Shown: positions 34,901 to 45,200, counted from the stretch's first letter. The stretch is DNA of 64,000 bases from Asticcacaulis solisilvae (GCF_017875235.1 NZ_JAGGMI010000002.1:124001-188000); one strand, 5' to 3'. Notes: a model not told the origin generated them from the letters alone. A program made the numbers and translations.

Positions 34901-34948
34901 TATAGCCAGCCCCGGTCGGTGCGGATCGGCTTCGACCTGAGCTATTAA
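31907..34948 (+). CDS. TonB-dependent receptor with carboxypeptidase-regulatory-like domain (Oar type)
   Basis: A 1013-residue outer-membrane receptor. Order: signal peptide (about 1-37, AEAQ), a carboxypeptidase-regulatory-like Ig fold (about 40-125, GAVSGSVADETGAPITNATI), a plug (about 150-265, YYIDGLNITNP, EVMTGGYPAEFGRATGGVV) and a long barrel to the C-terminal aromatic residue (FDLSY). Such Oar-like receptors import large ligands, but the substrate is unknown. The start is a GTG with AGGA about 10 bases upstream; no better start exists in frame. It stands alone between tig and clpP. Confidence 0.9.
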   Translation: MTSSLRRAGLRAASALVAALLQALPLTALLTATAEAQDYVTGAVSGSVADETGAPITNATITLTSDAQGHSRVVAVTSAGRFGATGLAPGAYQVAIRAPGREDLATTIAVTVTQEARLDAVLQPAGAAVVVKSRRVRMDFTRATTGLVVNLDTLAGQIPLARNLNAVTLLAPTVVPGHPDFGGGDNAVASFGGGSVAENAYYIDGLNITNPDTYVGGARVPFDFYQSIEVMTGGYPAEFGRATGGVVNATTKSGSNDFTFALHGNFKPDSLRAQERDTYNYDGRFSTATNNSLIVEMGGALIRDRLFAYGLYQANQIEWETANVESRFYSHTTNNDPFYGLKLDGYITPSQRVSLTAFDTTNRSISRQYGFDGSERGDYVATEVTETGGRNWVLNYSGRVSDWLTVSAAIGEMRDRANVVPEDPSAYYVRVVDMTNTSTTLSKSQPSSNAQVTDMTRKFWRADGDVRFDAFGRHHVRFGIDHEDNSETKTNNMVGVVPVQYIFRTYDATGTVINNDSLLQIVYQQLGGQVASENQAIYIQDSWDVTPDLNVQVGVRDDTFRQYNLSGERYINLTGNVAPRLGFSWDPTGEGAWKIHGSYGANFIPPAMNLGVRGKDLYFSQYFEAPAGGWVIDPQTGLPNAVGPTYPVFGQPCPASQLSQAPGFNSSHVAGDDTCFVIGNGSQEGATSKAAIGLKATRVDEFTVGADYRLNDLWSVGLSAVYRNTVDVSEDSEFGPAIIDYLTENGLDASQYTSGEISNSYYVWNVGDHDVTISLKQPLPGESEQRTITLTAEQLGHFADAKREYTAVTFDFKRAFDGKWGVQGSYTLSRLYGNYSGTVTEFGNSVQLDAGATFRWDTPNTEDHAVGLLPGNPTHSLKVWGSYAFTPRLLGGFNIMVLSPTRFSCLGNDPDGVSPYTVFHYCGGRPAPMGKGLKSDWVRNVDASLRYTVPQTVLPKGKLVLRADVFNLFDTRSVVTRYVTYDGATAGAVDANYGRPSNYSQPRSVRIGFDLSY

Positions 34949-34956
34949 ACGGCGAC

Positions 34957-35107
34957 GGAAATCCCCCTTCCGTCACCGCCTCCGGCGGCGCCACCTTCCC
35001 CGTAAACGGGGAAGGAAGGAGTAAAATCTCGTTTTTCCACAATTCCTTCCCCGTTTACGGGGAAGGTGGCAGCGAGCGTAAGCGAGGCTGACGGAAGGGG
35101 GATTTCC
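34957..35107. repeat. Nested palindromic element with 19-bp terminal inverted repeats
   Basis: GGAAATCCCCCTTCCGTCA at 34957-34975 is matched exactly by its complement at 35089-35107. Inside, 34991-35017 is the exact complement of 35043-35069, each arm being itself a CCTTCCCCG...CGGGGAAGG palindrome. The 151-bp element is thus a nested hairpin like a MITE. Related copies are at 39935-39973 and 42803-42949. Confidence 0.88.
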
Positions 35108-35188
35108 TTCAGTAACCCAGAGTGTCATCTAACCTAATCACGCTCCGGAAAACCAACTTGCAATCCGCTAGCGAAAGCAACTTGCAAC

Positions 35189-35689
35189 TCATTCCTCAAC
35201 GACCAGAAGGTCGTCCAGACGCGCGTAACCGGCCTCCATGCCATCCATCATGGGCGAAGAGGCGACCAGGTCGCGCGTTTCCTTTGAAGCATAGGTGATG
35301 GTCAGGGTCATCTCGGTGACGCCATCGCGTTCGGACAGAACCATATCGCCGTCCGCCGCGCCCTTCGTCCAGTCGTCGTCGAAAACCTGCTGGTCGGCGA
35401 TATGGCTGGGCGCCTCAACAGCGCGGTAGACGCCGCTCATCGCCATGGTCTTGCCGCCTTCGCCGTGCCACTCGTAGCGGTACTTGCCGCCGACGCGCAG
35501 GTCGACCTCGCAGACCGGCATGGTCCAGCCCGGCGGCCCCAGCAGCCAGCGCCGGATCAGGTCGGGCTGGGTGTGCGCGTCCCAGACCATCTGCCGTGGC
35601 GCGTCGAAGGTCCGGGTCAGGCGGATTTGAGTGTCGGAGAGCAGGGCGGCATTGAGCCGCCCCACGGTCTTGATGATCATCGAGGACAT
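35189..35689 (-). CDS. SRPBCC-fold protein, AHSA1/ArsR-partner type
   Basis: A 166-residue protein of the activator-of-Hsp90-ATPase-homologue 1-like family. Motifs seen: IRLTRTFDAPRQMVWDAHTQ, RRWLLGPPGW and VGGKYRYEW. Such proteins are usually encoded with an ArsR-type repressor, as here, and have a hydrophobic cavity for an unknown ligand. The open frame extends upstream to 36007, but that part overlaps the GyrI gene out of frame; ATG 35689 is the family-like start. Third gene of the arsR unit. Confidence 0.86.
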   Translation of the reverse strand: MSSMIIKTVGRLNAALLSDTQIRLTRTFDAPRQMVWDAHTQPDLIRRWLLGPPGWTMPVCEVDLRVGGKYRYEWHGEGGKTMAMSGVYRAVEAPSHIADQQVFDDDWTKGAADGDMVLSERDGVTEMTLTITYASKETRDLVASSPMMDGMEAGYARLDDLLVVEE

Positions 35690-35700
35690 GGGAACAGGCC

Positions 35701-36162
35701 TTATTTGAGGGGTTTGCGCAGGAGGGTACGGTACTGGCTGGAGTCCGGACCGGATTCGGGGCCGACGCTGTAGGTCTCCCACAGTTCGTCGGTGGTGGCG
35801 ATGTCGCGGTCCTTCAACGCCATGATGAACTGCCCCCAGCCGTTGCCCAGCCCTTCGTAGCCGCCGTGATAGGTCGTGCTGGCCGCCTTCATGGCCGGGC
35901 GCAGGCCAGGCTGGACGCGGCCCTCGGGCGTCACGTCGCTGTCGACCGGCAGGCAGATTTCGAAATCGAAGGTGTCGGTCGGGGCGCGGTGGTGATGCGT
36001 GAACCACGGCCCCGAAGGCGTGATGCCCTGGGCGGCCAGCGTCGCGTGCAGTTCGCCTATGCCGGCGCCCATATGGTTCATAATCTCGTTCGTTGGAACC
36101 TTGAGCGGGATGACCGCCATCTTCTGTTCAGGCAGGTCGATGATTTCGGGGGTGTCGATCAT
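35701..36162 (-). CDS. GyrI-like small-molecule-binding protein
   Basis: A 153-residue stand-alone GyrI/AraC-effector-type domain (VIPLKVPTNEIMNHMGAGIGEL, HGGYEGLGNGWGQF). Related proteins bind or hydrolyse hydrophobic cations and antibiotics. ATG 36162 is preceded by AGAGGA, which decides the start over 36177. It is the middle gene of the arsR-gyrI-AHSA1 unit, with gaps of 33 and 11 bases. Confidence 0.85.
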   Translation of the reverse strand: MIDTPEIIDLPEQKMAVIPLKVPTNEIMNHMGAGIGELHATLAAQGITPSGPWFTHHHRAPTDTFDFEICLPVDSDVTPEGRVQPGLRPAMKAASTTYHGGYEGLGNGWGQFIMALKDRDIATTDELWETYSVGPESGPDSSQYRTLLRKPLK

Positions 36163-36195
36163 AGGATGTCCTCTCAATCTGGATGTGTGGGATCA

Positions 36196-36537
36196 TCAGT
36201 CCTTCTGGACCGTCTTCATTTCCGCCAGCAGCGCATCGAGCCGCTGGTAATTGCCTTCCAGCCGCGCACAGAAGTCTTCCAGCCATGCTGTTGCCTGGCG
36301 CAGGCGTTTCGTTTCGGCGCGGACCGGCCGGCGGGTACCGTCACGGCCGCGCGTCACCAGCCCGGCGTTTTCCAGCACTTTCAGATGCTTGGATATGGCC
36401 GGCTGGCTCATGGAAAACGGCTCGGCCAGGTCCATCACCGTGACCTCTCCTTGCGCCAGCCGCGCCAGTATGGCGCGCCGCGTCGGATCGGCGAGGGCGA
36501 CAAAGGTTGCATCAATACCGTCGAAAGCCATTTTCAT
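36196..36537 (-). CDS. ArsR-family transcriptional repressor
   Basis: A 113-residue winged-helix protein: LADPTRRAILARLAQGEVTVMDL, SMSQPAISKHLKVLENAGLV (recognition helix) and RPVRAE wing. No metal-binding cysteine pair (the only Cys is in DFCARLE), so it belongs to the non-metal subgroup paired with AHSA1 proteins. ATG 36537 is taken; ATG 36531 and TTG 36543 are alternatives and no clear ribosome binding site decides. A perfect dyad sits directly upstream. Confidence 0.9.
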   Translation of the reverse strand: MKMAFDGIDATFVALADPTRRAILARLAQGEVTVMDLAEPFSMSQPAISKHLKVLENAGLVTRGRDGTRRPVRAETKRLRQATAWLEDFCARLEGNYQRLDALLAEMKTVQKD

Positions 36538-36548
36538 AACCAATAAGC

Positions 36549-36570
36549 TATATAACTATTCGGTTATATA
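36549..36570. promoter_or_regulatory. ArsR-type operator dyad
   Basis: TATATAAC-TATTCG-GTTATATA: perfect 8-bp arms with a 6-base spacer, 12 bases before the arsR start. Position and symmetry suggest that the repressor controls its own three-gene unit. Confidence 0.72.
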
Positions 36571-36743
36571 TAGGCGACATTTCCGGCTGTCAAGACACAT
36601 CGGGTGCTTCCAAGGCTCTTGAAAAGCTGTGCGCAAATTGCCAAGTTGGCTTTGATTTGGGACGGCGCACTCACTTAAGGTTAAGACTTGTTGTCTTAGA
36701 TGGCGTGACGCCCGTCGATTCGACACACACAAAGGATTCGTGA

Positions 36744-37376
36744 ATGCGCGACCCCGTTGACCACCTGACCTCCTACCTGGTTCCCACCGTCATCGAGCAA
36801 TCGAGCCGTGGTGAGCGCGCCTACGACATCTATTCACGCATGCTGAAGGAGCGGATCATCTTCCTGACCGGTCCGTTCGAAGACGGCATGGCGACCTCGA
36901 TCTGCGCCCAGCTCCTGTTCCTGGAGTCGGAAAACCCGAAGAAGGAAATCTCGATGTACATCAACAGCCCGGGCGGTCAGGTGACCTCGGCGCTGGCGAT
37001 CTATGACACCATGCAATACATCAAGTCGCCGGTGACGACCGTCTGTATGGGCATGGCGGCTTCGGCCGGCTCGCTGATCCTGCAGGCCGGTGAAGCCGGT
37101 CAGCGCATCTCGCTGCCAAACTCCAAGATCATGGTGCACCAGCCTTCGGGCGGCGCACGCGGCATGGCTTCGGACATCGAGATCCAGGCCGAGGACATCC
37201 GCAAGACCAAGAAGCTGCTGAACGAAATCTACGTCAAGCACACCGGTCAGTCGTACGAGACGATCGAAAAGACGCTCGACCGCGACCGCTACATGACGGC
37301 GGACGAGGCGAAGGCGTTCGGCCTGATCGACCATGTCTACGTCAAGCGCGCTGACGGCACCGAAACCGCCGCCTGA
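36744..37376 (+). CDS. clpP: ATP-dependent Clp protease proteolytic subunit
   Basis: Serine peptidase that forms the 14-mer chamber of ClpXP. The catalytic triad is Ser107 (MAASAG), His132 (MVHQPSGG) and Asp181 (DRDRYM). The length of 210 residues is normal. In Caulobacter, ClpXP degrades CtrA and other cell-cycle proteins. clpX lies 1.2 kb downstream, separated by a terminator and a reverse-strand HAD gene, so they are separate transcripts. Confidence 0.97.
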   Translation: MRDPVDHLTSYLVPTVIEQSSRGERAYDIYSRMLKERIIFLTGPFEDGMATSICAQLLFLESENPKKEISMYINSPGGQVTSALAIYDTMQYIKSPVTTVCMGMAASAGSLILQAGEAGQRISLPNSKIMVHQPSGGARGMASDIEIQAEDIRKTKKLLNEIYVKHTGQSYETIEKTLDRDRYMTADEAKAFGLIDHVYVKRADGTETAA

Positions 37377-37400
37377 TCGCGGACAGAGCTTTGAAAATAG

Positions 37401-37430
37401 AAACGCGGTGCTTCGGCGCCGCGTTTTTTT
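37401..37430 (+). terminator. Intrinsic terminator of clpP
   Basis: Stem AAACGCGGTGC/GCGCCGCGTTT (one T-G pair) with a TTCG loop and seven T at 37424-37430, 24 bases after the clpP stop. Confidence 0.95.
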
Positions 37431-37572
37431 GCGTGAACTTGTCCAGGTTAAGTGTCTATGGCGCCTGTGGCTTTTGAATCACTGAAAACACGGAAAGCGC
37501 CTGCGGCGCGACACGGAAAAGGCAAGGAATTTAAGCGCAAGCGGCTAGCGCTGAACGAGGCAGCAATTTTCG

Positions 37573-37612
37573 CCCTCCCCATTCATGGGGAGGGGGGACC
37601 GCCGAAGGCGGT
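37573..37612. repeat. Double hairpin repeat CCCTCCCC/GGGGAGGG + ACCGCC/GGCGGT
   Basis: Two perfect stems follow each other: CCCTCCCC-attcat-GGGGAGGG (37573-37594) and ACCGCC-gaa-GGCGGT (37598-37612). The same CTCCCC...GGGGAG type with a following GGACCGC is seen at 31608-31632. It lies in the clpP-HAD interval. Confidence 0.65.
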
Positions 37613-37668
37613 GGGCGGGGCTTAACCGTGGCGCCGCAGACTTGTCGTGCTTCAGAGCACCAGACAAA

Positions 37669-38295
37669 TCAAGGCCTTTTCTTGAATACCCGATAATGTG
37701 GATGACGCGCCGCCGCGAGCATTTCACGGTCGCCGGCCGTATCGCCATAGGCTGCTTCCAGATCCAGCTCAGGACCAAACGCTTCGCGCAGGCGGCACAT
37801 CTTCTCCTCGCCACGGCAGTTGATACCGTCGAGGTCGGGCAGCAGCCGGCCGCTGTCCGAAAAGGCCAGGCGCGTGCCGATCACCCGGTCGGCGCCGATC
37901 AGTTCACCGAACGGCGCCACCAGAATCTGAGGCGAGGCGGTGACGATCACCCGCAACCGGTCGGGCTGGTCCTGGCGATTCCACTCCGCCAAGGCATCCG
38001 GCCGGAAGAGCTCGTCACCGGCCGCTTCGGCAAACGACGCGGCCCACGCTTCAAGTTCCCGCTTCGGAATCGCCCCCAACAGATTGAATAACAATCGGGA
38101 TTTCAACGCGCCACGGTCCCGGGTCGCGATATAGTCGCCGAGCAGGGACGGCTGCGCCGCGAACGCCGCCGCGATTCTGATGCTGCCCGAGGTGAACTTC
38201 AGGAAGGCGACGAAGCTGTCGGTATGGGTGAGAGTGCCATCAAAGTCGAAGGCCACAACTTTGGACACAAGTGATTCCGATGTCTCTGGCGGCAT
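37669..38295 (-). CDS. HAD-superfamily phosphatase (HAD-IB/PSP-like)
   Basis: A 208-residue hydrolase. Motif I DFDGTLT holds the nucleophile Asp, motif II is IVTAS and motif III/IV YGDTAGDREML; the set is that of HAD-IB phosphoserine-phosphatase-like enzymes. Substrate unknown. Start ATG 38295 is chosen tentatively; the frame stays open to 38382 and a GTG lies between. It runs opposite to clpP and clpX. Confidence 0.85.
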   Translation of the reverse strand: MPPETSESLVSKVVAFDFDGTLTHTDSFVAFLKFTSGSIRIAAAFAAQPSLLGDYIATRDRGALKSRLLFNLLGAIPKRELEAWAASFAEAAGDELFRPDALAEWNRQDQPDRLRVIVTASPQILVAPFGELIGADRVIGTRLAFSDSGRLLPDLDGINCRGEEKMCRLREAFGPELDLEAAYGDTAGDREMLAAARHPHYRVFKKRP

Positions 38296-38578
38296 GACGA
38301 GGCCTGTATCCACAAGGTTGGCGCGGCGGCGCGCAATGAGCGCTTTTATTCCGCATTTTTTATCCCATATAAAGCGCAACAAGGCCTAAATTGATCCGGC
38401 AAGGCTGTTGAGGCCCACACCAAACTGTGCATAAATGTCGGGTACGGGGCACCACGAAACCTGTATCGACGTCCGGCTCAGCCTTTATTAAGGCTTGCTG
38501 GGCTAAGGTGCCGGGATTACCTGCGGCTGGATTGGGCGGTGTGCGCGATCCTCCGCGACTTGAAGGTGAAGAGACATT

Positions 38579-39838
38579 ATGACCAAAGCCGCTACGGGCG
38601 ACAGCAAAAGCACCCTCTATTGTTCTTTCTGCGGAAAGAGCCAGCATGAGGTGCGCAAACTTATCGCCGGGCCGACCGTGTTCATTTGCGATGAGTGCGT
38701 CGAACTGTGCATGGATATCATCCGCGAAGAGCACAAGATCGCTTTCGTCAAATCCAAGGATGGCGTACCGACTCCGAAGGAAATCCGCGAGGTCCTGGAC
38801 GACTATGTCATCGGCCAGTCGCAGGCCAAGAAGGTTCTGTCGGTCGCTGTTCACAACCACTACAAGCGCCTGAACCACGCCGCCAAGGGCAACGACGTCG
38901 AACTGGCCAAGTCGAACATCATGCTGATCGGTCCGACCGGTTCGGGTAAGACCCTGCTGGCCCAGACCCTGGCGCGCATTATCGACGTGCCGTTCACCAT
39001 GGCCGACGCCACGACCCTGACCGAAGCCGGCTATGTCGGTGAAGACGTCGAAAACATTATCCTGAAGCTGCTCCAGGCCGCCGACTATAACGTCGAACGC
39101 GCCCAGCGCGGCATCGTCTATATCGACGAAGTCGACAAGATTTCGCGCAAGTCGGACAATCCTTCGATCACCCGCGACGTGTCGGGCGAAGGCGTGCAGC
39201 AGGCGCTGCTCAAGATCATGGAAGGCACCGTCGCCTCCGTGCCGCCGCAAGGCGGGCGCAAGCATCCGCAGCAGGAATTCCTGCAGGTCGACACCACAAA
39301 CATCCTGTTCATCTGCGGCGGCGCCTTCGCCGGCTTGGAAAAGATCATTTCCGGCCGCGGCAAGGGCACCTCCATCGGCTTCGGCGCGACCGTGAAGGAC
39401 CCTGAAGACCGCCGCACCGGCGAAGTCCTCCGCGAAGTCGAGCCCGATGACCTGATGAAGTTCGGCCTGATCCCGGAATTCATCGGCCGTCTGCCGGTCC
39501 TGGCGACGCTGGAAGACCTGGACGAACACACCCTGGTCAAGATCCTGACCGAGCCGAAGAACGCCCTGATCAAGCAGTATCAGCGCCTGTTCGAGATGGA
39601 AAACGTCTCGCTGACCTTCAATGAGGAAGCGCTGTACGCCGTCGCCAAGAAGGCCATCGTCCGCAAAACCGGCGCGCGCGGCCTGCGTTCGATCCTGGAA
39701 GGCATCCTGCTCGACACCATGTACGAGCTGCCGACCATGCAAGGCGTCGAGGAAGTCGTCATCAACGGCGAAGTCGTTGAAGAGCGTGCGACGCCGCTGC
39801 TCATCTACGCTGAAAAGCGTGCAGGTGGAGCGGCTTAA
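38579..39838 (+). CDS. clpX: ATP-dependent Clp protease ATPase subunit
   Basis: AAA+ unfoldase of ClpXP, 419 residues. The N-terminal zinc-binding domain has Cys15, Cys18, Cys37 and Cys40; Walker A is GPTGSGKT (about 119-126), Walker [10 protein letters not shown], and the pore loop GYVGEDVEN follows the usual spacing. [11 protein letters not shown] is the sensor-2 region. A strong terminator follows. Confidence 0.97.
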   Translation: MTKAATGDSKSTLYCSFCGKSQHEVRKLIAGPTVFICDECVELCMDIIREEHKIAFVKSKDGVPTPKEIREVLDDYVIGQSQAKKVLSVAVHNHYKRLNHAAKGNDVELAKSNIMLIGPTGSGKTLLAQTLARIIDVPFTMADATTLTEAGYVGEDVENIILKLLQAADYNVERAQRGIVYIDEVDKISRKSDNPSITRDVSGEGVQQALLKIMEGTVASVPPQGGRKHPQQEFLQVDTTNILFICGGAFAGLEKIISGRGKGTSIGFGATVKDPEDRRTGEVLREVEPDDLMKFGLIPEFIGRLPVLATLEDLDEHTLVKILTEPKNALIKQYQRLFEMENVSLTFNEEALYAVAKKAIVRKTGARGLRSILEGILLDTMYELPTMQGVEEVVINGEVVEERATPLLIYAEKRAGGAA

Positions 39839-39860
39839 AGCCAACACCTGAGGTAAAGCA

Positions 39861-39897
39861 AAAAAACGCGGTCAGGATGTCCTGGCCGCGTTTTTTT
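39861..39897 (+). terminator. Intrinsic terminator of clpX
   Basis: Long stem AAAAAACGCGG-CAGG/CCTG-CCGCGTTTTTT with an ATGT loop, one T-G pair, and seven T. Begins 22 bases after the clpX stop. Confidence 0.95.
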
Positions 39898-39934
39898 CAT
39901 ACGTTCAATTGAGTCTCGTTTCACTGCCGGAATT

Positions 39935-39973
39935 CCCCCTTCCGTCATTTGCGGAGCAAATGACGGAAGGGGG
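39935..39973. repeat. Short copy of the CCCCCTTCCGTCA palindrome
   Basis: A perfect 18-bp hairpin, CCCCCTTCCGTCATTTGC with its complement, loop GGA. It equals the outer ends of the elements at 34957-35107 and 42803-42949 joined without their middle. Confidence 0.85.
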
Positions 39974-40311
39974 ATTTGCGTCAACGCATGCGCCTCTGCT
40001 TTTAGAGTGCACCGGCTCGTAATGTGATTTTCCTTAAAGCCGGCAGGAGGCTACGGTGCGGTTAACGTCCGCACTGGAGAATCCAGTGGACAGGAGAGGC
40101 GGGCTGGTTTCGACATCCCTTGAAGTTTCGCTGGCCTTCCCCCACATCTGTTAACGAAGCGCTCAAGCGGATTCGCTGGTCTTCCCGAAGACAGCACAAG
40201 CTCGTGAAGCGCCTTATCTTTAAGACTCTCTAGAGACCTCGCGTTTACACTTGTTAACACGAGGCGAAAGACGTCTTGTCAGGCGGCAGATCCATGCCGC
40301 AAGGAGTAAAA
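39974..40311. other. lon upstream region
   Basis: About 340 bases without a credible gene. It carries the heat-shock-type promoter described separately and an AAGGAG ribosome binding site at 40301-40306. A 69-codon reverse frame (40051-40260) has no family features. Confidence 0.5.
40119..40147 (+). promoter_or_regulatory. Sigma-32 (RpoH) type promoter of lon
   Basis: CTTGAA at 40119-40124 and CCCCACAT at 40140-40147, spaced by 15 bases, match the heat-shock consensus (CTTGAA, 13-15 bases, CCCCATNT) closely. Transcription would start near 40155 and leave a leader of about 155 bases. lon is a known heat-shock gene in proteobacteria. Confidence 0.7.
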
Positions 40312-42708
<2,397 letters not shown>

Positions 42709-42727
42709 GGTCACTCAAAAATAGCGG

Positions 42728-42757
42728 AAATGGCCCGGTTCACCCCGGGCCATTTTT
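42728..42757 (+). terminator. Intrinsic terminator of lon
   Basis: Perfect 11-bp stem AAATGGCCCGG/CCGGGCCATTT with loop TTCACC and five T, 20 bases after the lon stop. Confidence 0.94.
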
Positions 42758-42802
42758 GTTTTTGTAAGGCCTGTGTTACCGGTAGCTTATCAATTACAGC
42801 GT

Positions 42803-42949
42803 AAATCCCCCTTCCGTCAGCTCGCTTTGCTCGCTGCCACCTTCCCCGGCCTCAGCGGCAGCCGAAACTGGGAAGGGATTTGGACCTCTTTTCCTTCCCC
42901 GTTTACGGGGAAGGTGGCATTTGCGGAGCAAATGACGGAAGGGGGATTT
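42803..42949. repeat. Third copy of the nested palindromic element
   Basis: Starts AAATCCCCCTTCCGTCA and ends with its complement TGACGGAAGGGGGATTT. The right inner arm keeps CCTTCCCCGTTTACGGGGAAGG, but the left inner arm has diverged (CCTTCCCCGGCCTCAGCGG). It ends 30 bases before the sialidase-like gene and makes the upstream reading frame look artificially long. Confidence 0.85.
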
Positions 42950-42979
42950 GCCGTCAACAGCTACACGCGAAGGTCCCCC

Positions 42980-44053
42980 ATGATGAAGCTGATCGCTGCC
43001 GCACTTACACTATTGCTGGCGGCACCTGGCGTATCAAAGGCCAATCCCGTCCTGCGCCTGCAAAACATCTACGCCACGGCGCCTTACCCCGAAGCGCACG
43101 CCTCGACCATCGTCCAAACAACCAAAGGCACCATCGCCGCCGCCTGGTTCGGCGGGGAATATGAGCGCCACCCGGACGTGGCGATCTGGTTCGCGCGCAT
43201 GGAAAACGGCAAATGGCTGACGCCGGTCAGCGTCGCTGATGGCGTACAGGTTGACGGCACGCACCTGCCGACCTGGAACCCTGTGCTGTTCCAGGCCCCG
43301 GGCGGGGAGCTCAATCTTTTTTATAAGGCCGGCCCAAGCCCGCAGACCTGGTGGGGCATGGTCATCCGCTCCGAGGACGACGGCCGCACATGGTCGAAAC
43401 CCGAACGCCTGCCCGATGGTATCCTGGGCCCGATCAAGAACAAGCCAGTGGTGCTCGCTGACGGCACATGGCTGTCGCCGTCGAGCGCCGAAGACCGCGA
43501 AGGCATGACGGGCGCCGGCAATGCGGCGTGGCGGCTGCATTTCGAGCGCTCATCTGACAAGGGCAGGACCTGGAGCAAGACCGCCGACGTGCCGTCGCCG
43601 ATCGGCATCGAAGCCATCCAGCCCAGCATCCTGTTCCATAAGGACGGCCAGCTTCAGGCCATGGCCCGCACGCGTCAGGGCACCGTCGCCATGACTTGGT
43701 CGAAGGACAACGGCAAGACCTGGAGCCCGCTTGTCGCCAGCAACCTGCCTAATCCCAATTCCGGCACGGACGCCGTGACGCTCAAGGACGGCCGGCAACT
43801 GATCGTCTATAATCCCACCGGCCATTTTCCAGACCAGCCAGGGAAGGGGCCACGCTATCCGATCAGCATCGCCCTGTCGGATGATGGCGTCACCTGGCGC
43901 GACGTCCTGACGCTCGAAGCCGCGTCGCTGAAAAGTGGTTACGCCTATCCTGCCGTCATCCAGACCTCCGACGGCCTGGTCCACATCACCTATACCTGGG
44001 ACCGCAAGCGCATCCGCCACGTCGTCATCGATCCGGCGAAGCTTGAAAAATAG
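42980..44053 (+). CDS. Exported sialidase-family (Asp-box) protein
   Basis: A 357-residue protein with a signal peptide (about 1-21, SKAN). Four Asp-boxes are present: SEDDGRTW, SSDKGRTW, SKDNGKTW and SDDGVTW. The region AWFGGEYERHPDVAIWFAR at the N-terminus is typical of the BNR-repeat sialidase-like group whose members include exo-alpha-sialidases and enzymes for other sugars. Start ATG 42980 (or 42983) follows the palindromic repeat; earlier codons lie inside the repeat. It is distinct from the Asp-box protein at 4034-5182. Followed after 42 bases by a membrane regulator. Confidence 0.82.
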   Translation: MMKLIAAALTLLLAAPGVSKANPVLRLQNIYATAPYPEAHASTIVQTTKGTIAAAWFGGEYERHPDVAIWFARMENGKWLTPVSVADGVQVDGTHLPTWNPVLFQAPGGELNLFYKAGPSPQTWWGMVIRSEDDGRTWSKPERLPDGILGPIKNKPVVLADGTWLSPSSAEDREGMTGAGNAAWRLHFERSSDKGRTWSKTADVPSPIGIEAIQPSILFHKDGQLQAMARTRQGTVAMTWSKDNGKTWSPLVASNLPNPNSGTDAVTLKDGRQLIVYNPTGHFPDQPGKGPRYPISIALSDDGVTWRDVLTLEAASLKSGYAYPAVIQTSDGLVHITYTWDRKRIRHVVIDPAKLEK

Positions 44054-44095
44054 AGCATGCCGGAGCGATTGCGCTGGTTCGCGGATCAGGTAAAC

Positions 44096-45193
44096 ATGAT
44101 CGCCATGACCACCGGCCGCTTCCGCTTCGAACGCTTCGTTCTCGATCCCCAGGATCGCCAGCTCAGGTGCGATGACGTCCCTGTGGAGCTGAACACGCGC
44201 TATCTCGACGCCCTTGCGCTGCTGGTGCGCGAACAGGGCAAGCTGGTCTCCAAGGACCGTTTTCTCGACGAGGTCTGGCGTGGCGTGCCGGTCACCGACG
44301 AGGCCCTGACCCAGTGCATCCGGACGCTGCGCCGCCAGTTGGGCGACGATGCCGGCAAGCCGCGCTTTATCGAGACGGTCGTCAAGCACGGCTATCGCTT
44401 CATCGCGCCGGTCGAGATCATTCCGCCCGCCCTATCCGTCGAACCCGCGGCGGCCGCCCGACCGGTGCCAACACCGGCAAAACCCTATGACTGGCGGCAA
44501 CTGCTCGCCTTGAGCGGGGCAGGGACGGCGGGCGCCGTCTTCGCCGGCATCATCGGCGGCATGCTCTACGGCTTCAGCGCCTCGTCCCAACCCATGGTCG
44601 CCGGCATGGGCGCGGTCTCGGTCCTGCTCGTCATCATCTGCCTGACCGTGATCGTCGCCTTCCTGGGTGGCCTGGGCGTCAGTTTCGGCATTGCCGCGGG
44701 CAGCCTGGCGTCGCGCGGCCCGACGCTGTGGACCATCGCCGGCGGCTCAGCCGGCGGGCTGATCGTCGGCGCCATCGTCAAACTCGTTGGCCTCGATGCC
44801 CTCAGCCTTTTGTTCGGCCAGTCGCCGGGCAATATCACCGGCGCCCCGGAAGGCGCGATCCTGGGCGCCGGCGTCGGCTTCGGCGCCTGGATGGCCGGAC
44901 GGCCGGGCACAAAGCCGTCGCTGCGTCGCTTTGCGGTCATCGGCCTGCTCAGCGGTGGCGCCGCCGGCATCTTTGTCTTCCTGACCGGCGGGCGGATGAT
45001 GGCAGGCAGCCTGTTCCTGCTCAGTCAGCACGTGCCGGCGTCGCGCCTGCGACTCGATCCTATCTGGAACGCCCTGGGCGAAACCACCTTCGGTCCGGTC
45101 AGCCGCCTGGTCACCAGCGGCCTTGAAGGCGCCCTGTTCAGCGGCTGCGTCGTCGCCGCCATAATGCTGGCAAAAAAGCTGCGTGCGTCTTGA
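44096..45193 (+). CDS. Winged-helix (OmpR/CadC-type) DNA-binding membrane protein
   Basis: A 365-residue protein. Residues 5-100 form an OmpR/PhoB-type winged helix (FRFERFVLDPQDRQL, LNTRYLDALALLV, ETVVKHGYRFIAPV). After a Pro/Ala linker come about five hydrophobic segments (residues 135-360) rich in Gly/Ala. ToxR and CadC regulators have one membrane helix and a periplasmic sensor; here the sensor itself seems to lie in the membrane. ATG 44096 with AGGT 5 bases before is preferred to 44057. It may regulate the sialidase-like gene 42 bases upstream. Confidence 0.8.
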   Translation: MIAMTTGRFRFERFVLDPQDRQLRCDDVPVELNTRYLDALALLVREQGKLVSKDRFLDEVWRGVPVTDEALTQCIRTLRRQLGDDAGKPRFIETVVKHGYRFIAPVEIIPPALSVEPAAAARPVPTPAKPYDWRQLLALSGAGTAGAVFAGIIGGMLYGFSASSQPMVAGMGAVSVLLVIICLTVIVAFLGGLGVSFGIAAGSLASRGPTLWTIAGGSAGGLIVGAIVKLVGLDALSLLFGQSPGNITGAPEGAILGAGVGFGAWMAGRPGTKPSLRRFAVIGLLSGGAAGIFVFLTGGRMMAGSLFLLSQHVPASRLRLDPIWNALGETTFGPVSRLVTSGLEGALFSGCVVAAIMLAKKLRAS

Positions 45194-45200
45194 GAAAGGC

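Noticed and set aside
35690-36007. N-terminal extension of the AHSA1-type frame, which could suggest a fusion
   Set aside because: The stretch overlaps the GyrI-like gene in another frame, and its translation is Arg/Pro-rich without similarity; the AHSA1 fold begins at 35689.
42773-42979. Extra N-terminal region of the sialidase-like frame
   Set aside because: It translates the palindromic repeat (SPFTGKVAF...TEGGF), and a proper signal peptide begins at 42980.
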